Shown: piece after piece, positions 56,291 to 64,000 of the stretch
Layout of the letters: each line of letters begins with the position of its first letter
Numbering within the stretch: position 1 is the first letter of the stretch
Source of the DNA: Hysterangium stoloniferum
Lineage: Eukaryota > Basidiomycota > Agaricomycetes > Hysterangiales > Hysterangiaceae
Assembly (NCBI GenBank): GCA_015178975.1
Contig: WHVD01000156.1
Span: forward strand, 124,001-188,000
Reading direction: 5' to 3'
Length of the DNA: 64,000 bases
Position numbers and translations under genes: made by a program
The notes under the pieces: generated by a model
Seen by the model: only the letters and a program-made list of their open reading frames with translations
The model's database searches: none
Told to the model about the DNA's origin: nothing

Positions 56291-57944
56291 TCTGGTGAAG
56301 TAAGTGTATTTACAGGTTTGACCGATCAATCCAAATGAACGCAATTAACAGCAAACCATAAAAAATGCTTTTTTCTTAAATTTTTTTATAACCCACACGG
56401 TTAACGAAAAATTGTATGCGAGTGAGTGGCGGGAATGGAGGAGCGAGGCGGTGTCTCTACTTTATTCTAATTCTATAGTGATTCACTGACTTGTCTGTAG
56501 TTAAGGAAACTGCTCCGCCCATTGTGCACTTATACGGACATGTTAACGCAATATGCTTATGTCCACAAGCTCAAATAAATGATACAAGTACGACAAGAGG
56601 CATACAATTTGTTAATCGGCAGTTTGGATTCCAGCGAACAATTCAAAAGGTCAGGCACCCCCGAATCTGAATTTGGGTCGTGTTATCCTCTTGTGGTCTG
56701 TACCTGGTGGGTTTTCGGGGTCGGAGAAGCTGATTCGCATCAATGTTGGTTTAGTCTTTTCCCTGCTAAAAATAAAGCCGTCCGACTCCAATTGCAAAAG
56801 GGATCCCTGAGAACAAAGCTGAGAATTAAGTACTCGGGGATACACTACAGCCTACTGGAAATTGGGGTTGAAAAACATGCTTTGTAAGTTTTGCTTTTTC
56901 CAGGGTTTAGGTTTTTGAAGGGCCTGTAAAGGGTATGCATATATGCATAATTGGACTAAGGAATAATAGTTGGATTATAGTACTTTATTATTTATCTTTT
57001 ATTTTCTTTCTTTATATTCTTTCTATATTTCGAGCACACCTTTACTTTGTAGTTCGAAGCTTTGTGTATACGTATGGGTGCTCTCGGCGCCAAAAGGAGA
57101 TATACTTTTCACCCAGCAGACATCACCTCGTAAACGACCCAGACGTCGAATAGCGAGAGGTGTCAAGGGTAAAGTCTCAACTACCTATAAAGGTAGTATT
57201 CACTCGCATACTAAAGTACTTTGAACTCGAACCGCGAAGGTCGAGTTCCCCTCTAAGGTCTTTGCACTCGTCGACACTATAGTCGACTCGCGCTACTATA
57301 TCTTTACTTTAGATATTCAGCTTCTCATTGATTATCTATCTTACTTCTAGCTACGAGTTGTACCGTGAAGGTCAACTCTTTCCTTCTCTCATTCTAACCG
57401 TCAAGAGCAACTGTACAGTTGCTCTTGTGACGCATAGCGTGTCTTCTTACTAGTACAGCTTGTCTAGTAATCTACGGTATTGTACTGTACGGTCAATACC
57501 TGCTAATAGTAGTTGAATAAACACTATTCTTCGTATATCGAATGGTCAGAATCTATCGACTCTTCACAGGGCCTAACCTGCTCGAATGGCCTTCTGATCA
57601 TCAGTCCTGGCTTGAGAGTTGCGTCGAGTCTGATGGTGTTTAAATGGATCTTCTAGAATTTTGCAGAATGTCGTGACCCAATTTGGGCGGGGGGCATATG
57701 AGGATTGGGAAGGTTAGGAAAATAAATAATATAATTATGAGGAGTGTATTGGCACCACACCTGGTACGCATACTGCCTCATTGTCACAATTTCTACTTGG
57801 AGTCTGAAGCCACGCCAGCTCTGAACAGCATTAAAATAATGCAGCGCACCGTATTCACCCCTTCTTTCTGCGCCCACCCGTTTTCCTACGACCCCAGTCA
57901 AGCAGTAATCAATTCATTAGTGGACATGTTGCTGGTCCAAGTCG
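56290..57944 (+). repeat. Gene B tail and gene A promoter, right copy
   Basis: Matches 31,380-32,425 and, inverted, 1-1,390: the intron GTATTTACAGGTTTGACC, then ACGAAAAATTGTATGCGAG and onwards to the gene A promoter. It is split by a solo LTR at 56,925-57,568. It continues without a break into the right inverted arm at 57,945, which indicates that the right arm is in its original position. Confidence 0.8.
56925..57568. mobile_element. Solo LTR (644 bp), TSD GGGCC
   Basis: Flanked by GGGCC at 56,920-56,924 and 57,569-57,573. It starts TGTAAAGGGTATGC and ends CGACTCTTCACA. The paralogous empty site reads TTTTGAAGCGCCTAGCCTGC near 32,025-32,045. Several small inverted repeats inside (for example AGAGCAACTGTACAGTTGCTCT at about 57,405) are typical of LTR hairpins. 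Confidence 0.9.
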
Positions 57945-58280
57945 TAGTCATACACCATCTATAGACAATACACATGTTCAAGTAGTTACATCTTCATTCT
58001 TGATTTCTTTCTGTATTTGACTCGCGCTGTCACTTTGGCACACGGGCACAATCAGCTACAGCAGTAAACTTCTACCAAGGAGGCTATTATATCAAATCAT
58101 AGGGCATTCGCACAGGAAGAGCGACACAGGCTTGTCCAAAAAACAGTCTTCTAGAGTCTTATGCACTATATACATACATGAACAGCCTTTCAAATCTTCC
58201 ATATAATCGCGATAATGTTGGTGCTATTCACCATCCATAGATATCATTACTTTGTTTCCCTCACATTGTGCTCTCCTGAG

Positions 58281-59600
58281 ATGAGAGGTTGGGCAGCCCT
58301 TTCAAAGTGGATTCCCAAGCTCAAACGTGGTGTGAAACCACCTTCCACTAATACCATCCTCGAAACTACCGGAAATGTTGCACGATTAGTCTTCGACGGG
58401 GCTAAAGAGTCTGCTGATGTGTTCCCGCCACTCAAAAGTGCGATTGGAGGCACTATATTTTTCCTTGACTCATTTGAGGTGAACAAATAAAACAATGATT
58501 TTCTATCATATGCAACGACTCATCGCCTATTCGTACAAAGCATCTCAAAGCAGCTAGAAAAAATTGGATCTTACTGGATAGCCGTGCCAGCGATGCAGAG
58601 CTTCTAGACAGCAAGACCCTTCCACAGGAGTTGCAAAATATGTACAATGAGTTGATGTCGTGAGGGGTTTCCTTGGTGGAGCATGGGGTTATTTCCTGAT
58701 ATATGACAAATTCAAAGTTTTGTTGCTGATGTCAAGGCTAAAGCTGTGGATGGGAAACTTCAGTTGAAAGGTGGCTTTGGTGTGATATATCTTCGAGAAG
58801 AAGAACCAAAGATATTATCCTTAAACCTCGAGTTGGGAGAAAAACTTAACAAGTTTGAAATGGCCAGGTAGGCTCATGTTATAACGGCCTTGTCGAATCA
58901 ATCTTTATGGTTGTCTCTTCCCAGGAAACGTTACCATGATCAATTGTTATTGAAGAATCAGTTACAGCACCTTCAGGACCAAGCTGAACAGTCCCAACAA
59001 CTTCAGCTGTCCAGAGATGCGATCAATCGGATTGAGGTCATTCTCAAGCTTACCCTTCCCTCCAGCTACTTATGTGTCTGTGTTTAGAACTATCAACATG
59101 GATTGCCTTCTCTCCTTCAGTCCATTGTACAAAGGGAGTTTTCTGGTGTGGAAATCAGGTTAAGTGGATTAGAAGGTACGTGTATTTATATATTTAACCA
59201 GTCACTCCGGATTAACACGACTAACAGCAGACTATGGAAAATCCCTTTTCTTGTTTTTTTTCGAGAACCCACGCGGTTAATGGTGACGTGATTTGAAGCT
59301 AGCAGCGGCGGTTATGCCACTTGAAAAGTTATCAAAAAATGGCTCTGTTAACTGACACTATGGAATGTGGCGAGCATTCCAGCCATCCAGAATATGCTTT
59401 CTCTGGCCCTTCCCAAATCAAATGGCATTTCTCCTCAGAAACATTCCAGAGAAGCAAGGTTCTGGGGTGGGTTCTCTTTCTCGCCTGCGCTCTAAATTTT
59501 ACCATCTATTTTGTTACCCTGCACATGTTACTTCTTTTTGTTTTTCTTGAGGAGCCTGGTGGGAAAGGAAGACTAGTTCAAACTGTTAGGATTATTTGCA
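58281..59600 (+). pseudogene. NLR-like gene A, right arm
   Basis: Exon 1 58,281-58,481 (MRGWAALSKWIPKLKRG), exon 2 about 58,541-58,659, exon 3 about 58,718-58,868, exon 4 about 58,925-59,035 and exon 5 about 59,120-59,174; all are open. It retains its full promoter region (57,574-58,280), unlike the left-arm copy. The sequence after the last intron, to about 59,560, shows only a weak resemblance in one frame (FWGGFSFSR near 59,461) to the GGSFFFSR block after a NACHT P-loop. The gene is truncated there, and CA-rich sequence follows. Confidence 0.55.
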
Positions 59601-59679
59601 CAGTTCTAATAAAAGACTCTCAGGGAATGAGGACTCCCTTGAGTATGTGGTAACTCCACTGAGAGGTTATGCTGGTAAT

Positions 59680-59970
59680 TGTTCCTGGCACACATGTTGG
59701 ATCCCCCTCACACACATTGTTCCCCACACACGCATGCCATGATGTGTTGTGTGTCCTGTGCACATGTTGGGTCCCCCTTGCATGCATTGTGTGTCCCACA
59801 CACATGTTGGATTCCCCTCGCACACATTGTTCCAGGTGCACATGATGGATTCCCCATGCACACATGTGTATAAGTGCACACTCGGTCACACATGCACTGT
59901 GTATGAGTGCACACTTGTTTGTGTGTGTGCTGTGTATCAGTGTGCACAATATGGACAACACATGTGTGCA
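59680..59970. repeat. CACATG/CACA-rich tract, right arm
   Basis: Mirror of 47,524-47,820, beginning just after the NLR-A truncation. Degenerate CA dinucleotide repeats with CATGTTGGATYCCCC modules. Confidence 0.7.
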
Positions 59971-60112
59971 CTGCTCATGCCACAGTGTAAAAGAAACAAT
60001 AAAAAACTATCTGTGCATATCCCTAGTACTGATCTTATTGTGTTTCAGTCATCCCTTATTGCAATTCTTTACATGACTCAGGGGCAAATGTGCCTGGTCC
60101 CCACACACATTC

Positions 60113-60903
60113 ATGATTGATTGCTCAGATACAGAAGCACTCACACTTAATTTGGCATTTGCAGACTCCCCTGTAAGTATTTTGTATTGTTATTGGCAGT
60201 TATGGGAGGCTTGGGGTGCAAATATAAAGAAAAAGGTATTTATTAAAGTTCAATTTATACTTAAACTGCTAATAGTTGGCAGATTGTTATCAGAACCAAA
60301 GGCCATGATAAAGAAGACCATGGAGAAATACTACATGATGTCTAACAAACTGTAGTATCTCTTCTGATAGCAAAAACCCCTGAATAATTTGAAGGATGAT
60401 GGATGGAGATCCAAGAGGCATGGGCAGAACAGAAGGCTTGGCTCAAATATATGGCAAACAAATGGATCCCACATAGGGAATGTTGGTGTCATGCTTGGTG
60501 CAAGGTCTGTCCTCTTTGTTTTTATTCAATCTTGCTAATTATTTTTTTTCTAGCATGCACATTATGGTATTGTTCTAGATTGATAGGCTTTGTCTGTACA
60601 ACTTCCCACCATCTTTGCTCTTCATTGTTTGGTTTTTTGAGTAAGTCACTCTTATGTGAATTGTGCAATGTATCTACACCTATACTACTTGGAATTCCAG
60701 ATTGTAAAATTATGTTGGGTACCTTAGCGAGGCCCATCAAGGTTCCTTGTAAAAAACAAGTTACTGATCAGGGGATGACATCCTTTATCTCCATAGAAGA
60801 ATTCTTCAGAATAGGGGCAGGGGCACTACGAAACAGCTGTGTACTGACAGATCATGAACAGAAATGTACAAAAGTCTTCCAAACACCCTGGTCTTCCCAC
60901 TAA
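60113..60903 (+). pseudogene. MULE transposase relic, right arm
   Basis: Same content as 46,594-47,383: MIDCSDTEALTLN, YCYWQLWEAW (C-x2-H with Gln for His) and, in another frame from 60,403, QKAWLKYMANKWIPHREC. A T-run near 60,635 is one base longer than in the left arm, which keeps the 60,403-60,903 frame open here, where the left arm has a shift. I take this as a sequencing-scale difference and do not regard it as evidence of function. Confidence 0.55.
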
Positions 60904-60909
60904 ACTTAC

Positions 60910-61560
60910 CCAATTAAATGTAAGAATATATGACGGGTTTTCATGTGGGTGAAGGGGTGACAAAGCCCTTAACTAAAATAAAGCTGATGACTAAGCTACT
61001 GTAAAGCACTACCTAGCCGAGCATTGAATAAACCAACGATGTGCAACACTATATGGGTTCTAACATTAAAATAGTAACAGCATTTTCAGGAATTGTTGTA
61101 AGCATGGCTTACAACACGGACCCTTAGTTAGTTACATAAGCATACCTGTCTTTGTGTTCGCTAGTTCATAGAGCAATACCATTGTCCTATCAATGTGACC
61201 ACAGACCCAGCCTATATGATGACAGGCTTTCAATTGTTAAAGTCTGGTACGTTGCCACATTTAGTTCATTCTTCATTAATCACTATGGTATATATTCTGT
61301 TTGTTGTAAACTTACATAACATATTTAGTCTGAGGCCCGTCAGCCGTGAGAGTGTGGTGCTGGGACACTATATATCGACTCGAATCCCCCAATGCTAGCC
61401 ATAATATCATCTATAAACATTGTCGGGGTCACCTTCATCTCCGGGGTCATACTCATTGTTGGGGCGGCCGTAACTATTGGGGCCGTCCCCATCATTGGGA
61501 CTGTTGGGACTGTCATCATTGGGGCCGCCTTCATTGTTGGGGCGGCCGTAACCATTGGGG
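60910..61560. other. Arm interval between the MULE relic and VPS15
   Basis: Mirror of 45,940-46,590. The last 170 bp are the ATTGGGGC minisatellite. A small palindrome TTGTAAGCATGGCTTACAA at about 61,095-61,113 could form a hairpin. No gene was recognised. Confidence 0.4.
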
Positions 61561-61562
61561 CG

Positions 61563-64000
61563 ACCGTAACTGCCCTTGTTCGAGGCGCTGCATTGCGAAC
61601 ATTAAATGCAAGTGGTATCCGCATATTAATTTATTATCTAGGTTTTGTGTCCTCATGATCCTATTAGCTAATGCTTGTCAAAGTGATTACTCCCTCCAAC
61701 GCTTCTACCTTCCCAAGTATATTTTCCCAAACCTGTATAAAGATCCCGATGTTTTCGTTCGGTGTACTCTGGCCCAATGCGTTGCACCGTTGTCGGGTAC
61801 GAGCGTACGGTATTTAGAAATGGGCCAGGCGATCAAGGGTCATGGGTCATTTAAACTGGCTCATACGGATGAATATGACGATGCACTTCACGAGGTGAGA
61901 AAAAATGTATTTCTGTGCTTTTTGATGCTCAGATGCGTCTTTATCTAGGTTTCTTACGATGCCAGTCTACAAGACTTACAACCATCCATCCAAGACTTAT
62001 TAATTTTATTATTGATCGATTGATCCAGTGTCGTGAAACGCGCCGTACTACATAACGTCTCTTCGCTCTGTGTTTTCCTTGGACGGCGGAAGACGAATGA
62101 TGTATTGCTCGGGCACATGATCACATATCTCAATGATCGATATTGGCTTCTGCGGTATGCATTTTTCTAGACGATTGTCGGTGTTGCGGGGTGTGTTGGC
62201 GGTCGAAACTTAGAAGAGTATATTTTTCCAGTGATGATGCAAGCTTTATCTGGTAAATCTTTTCCCCCACCCAGCGCCTCCCATTGACAAGTGCTGTTCT
62301 TTGCAGACGATGAAGAAACTGTTGTCGCTCGTGTTCTCAGTCTTTGTGAACTGGGTCGTTTTCAAAGAATGCGTCTGTGGGAGCTCATGAGTGATACTTT
62401 GGGCTTCCTTTAATCATGCGAATATATGGATCAGAGAAGGTGTGTCCTGCCAGTATTTTGTTGAATCCAAGTAACATTTAAGGAAATCTAGGTGCCTCCG
62501 CATTTATTGCAGGAGAAACCAAAGAATCTGCCCTCAACAGATGTCTGGTGTATACTATATCCTTCTTTAAAACATTTCTTGCGTTCGGATCTGCGAAGTA
62601 TAAGCGAGAGGATTCTCCTTTTTAACGTTGAAAACTCCTGTATATTATTGGATCACTACAAATTGCTCCTATATCCATCAGTTCACCACATCTTTCATAC
62701 AGTTTTCACGCCAAGTGTTCGAAGCGGCAGTGCTTTGGGCGATGAAAACCGATAAGACTAATTCTGGAAAGCTCAATGCTCAAAAAGGTAAGACCGCTCC
62801 GAAGGCTGAGCCACCCAGGGAGACTTTGATATCCAATAGATAATCGGGAGCTACTTGTACAGCTGCAAACCGGACCAGAAGAGTATGTGACCAGTTATTT
62901 TACTTGTTATATTCCTGAATGGTAATACAGGGATGAAGCTAAATATCTCCAAGCTTCAAAAGCTTGGGATGACTTTACTGACGAGATAAAAACTTTTAGC
63001 ACTTCGTGACTATATCATTAAACTTTCAATGTGCTATCAAGGTGAGATATATCAAGGACACTCATCGACATATGAACTGGCATGATCTAAGTTTTGCTAC
63101 ATGGTCGAAAGAACCGGAAACCGTGACTATATCATTAAACCTCCCAAATGTGCTATCAAGGTGAGATATATCAAAGGACACTGATCGACATATGAGACTG
63201 ACATGATCTAGTTTTGCTACACCGTCGAAAGAACCAGAACCAGAAAGCAATGGCGCAAATGACGTCTGGCGTCGAGCTCCAGAAGCTCAGCGTTGTCCCA
63301 CAAACTATATTCATCGCGACGAGGCCCTCCGAAGTTTCCACCAAAACGGATCGTCACGGCGGTCAAACATAGCCATGGACGTCACGGATTGTACAACAGT
63401 CCACGCCTACCTCGTGTGGGTAGCCTGGAGCACATGAACCACTTTGATGATTTGGGACGTAGACCAGCCGTCATAAATTTATCCTTCTCTTCTCTCATTA
63501 TCCACGGCGATCGCGAGCGCGCCCCTCTATGTCATCCGTGCGCCCCAGCAGTATCATGCCGCCGCCGCCGCCCAACCCTCCTGAAAATAGACCTTCAAGC
63601 CCCTCCGTTTCAGTGGTGTCCAGCACTATTGATGGTTCCTCATCGCGTACGAGGCCCCACCTGCACATGGGGAGCACTGACTACCAGAAAGCGCCTGCGG
63701 CGGTAGGCTCGGTGAAGGCCAACGCGACTGGCTTGTTGGTAGCCCCATCCGTTTCGCGGATGGGGATTGAGGTAGAGGAAGATGATACGGTTCTGTCGGG
63801 ACGGTCTTCGCCTGTATCCAACGTCGGTACGGTGTGGGCTGGTCATCGCTCCGTGCAGTCAACAAAGTCGATCTCCATGAGGTTCAGTGTGTGCAATTGA
63901 TATTGGCTGCGACGTGTATGCGCGTTAACTTCTCTGCGGTTTACAACCTCGAGACACAGACATCAATACCCTGGGACAACTCTACGATGAGAACTCCCGT
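61563..64000 (+). pseudogene. vps15: VPS15/PIK3R4-like pseudogene, right copy (partial, runs off the window)
   Basis: Collinear with the left copy from the HEAT exon RGAALRT to the linker frame at 63,529-63,900 (AVGSVKANATGLL, SGRSSPVS) and a little beyond. It shares the left copy's stop codons in the HEAT region (TGA after LLID, TAG after AFF), so both descend from an already dead gene. It has further 1-2 nt indels, for example CTTTAATCATG near 62,410 where the left arm reads CTTTATCATG, which break GFLYHANIW. The WD40 part must lie to the right of the window. Confidence 0.8.

Larger units (their letters stand above)
57945..64000. repeat. Right arm of the >6 kb inverted duplication (runs off the window)
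   Basis: Reverse complement of 43,501-49,551. The first 2.4 kb (57,945 to about 60,400) pair with the left arm without net indels. Beyond about 60,640, single-base indels appear. The last bases ACTCCCGT still match the left arm, so the true arm is longer. Confidence 0.95.

Noticed and set aside
43501..64000. Giant Starship-type element with terminal inverted arms
   Set aside because: The recombinase is not at one end, no short target duplication was found at either arm edge, and the right arm is continuous with native flank. Kept only as a hypothesis.

Overview
The window reads as a repeat-rich, gene-poor segment of a filamentous basidiomycete genome, probably an Agaricomycete. The evidence is short-intron genes (about 50 nt, GT-AG), mushroom-type P450s, NLR-like N-terminal coils, a VPS15 relic, a basidiomycete-type tyrosine recombinase, a Ty1/copia element and many solo LTRs. 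No rRNA, tRNA, CRISPR array or prokaryotic operon was seen.

Left half (1-37.6 kb). One ancestral module, 'P450 - 3 kb spacer - NLR-like gene A - NLR-like gene B', is present in several mirrored copies. Unit 1 (7.07-12.16 kb) and unit 2 (12.77-18.54 kb) form a large palindrome with a 0.6 kb loop. Unit 3 (19.12-23.9 kb) and unit 4 (32.45-37.56 kb) are further copies in opposite orientations. The gene-B flank at 1-2.8 kb is an inverted copy of 29.25-32.4 kb. P450 copies 1 and 2 splice to complete proteins of 520 and 524 residues; copies 3 and 4 are pseudogenes. NLR-like copies keep only the N-terminal coiled-coil exons. Mobile DNA fills the joints. A LINE 3' end at 2.98-7.07 kb was hit by a 2,865 bp TIR element (9-bp target duplication) and by an LTR, and the LTR contains a foldback element. 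A 4.7 kb copia retrotransposon lies at 23.97-28.69 kb.

Middle (37.6-42 kb). This part holds a hairpin MITE, repeats with tRNA-type promoter boxes, a MITE with a paralogous empty site, a foldback element and a 115-124 bp minisatellite that keeps a long Ser/Leu/Pro-rich frame open.

Right half (42-64 kb). A VPS15 (PI3-kinase regulatory subunit) pseudogene, a MULE transposase relic, a CA-rich tract and an NLR-A copy make up a 6 kb arm. The arm is repeated in inverted orientation at 43.5-49.55 kb and 57.945-64.0 kb and runs off the window end. The 8.4 kb spacer holds a tyrosine-recombinase (Crypton-like) pseudogene split by a solo LTR, a GA-rich minisatellite, a 5'-truncated LINE with poly(A) and target duplication, and a gene-B remnant split by another solo LTR.

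Only the two P450 genes look clearly able to make a full-length product. Most of the rest is a layered record of insertions whose order can be read from target-site duplications and from paralogous empty sites inside the same window.
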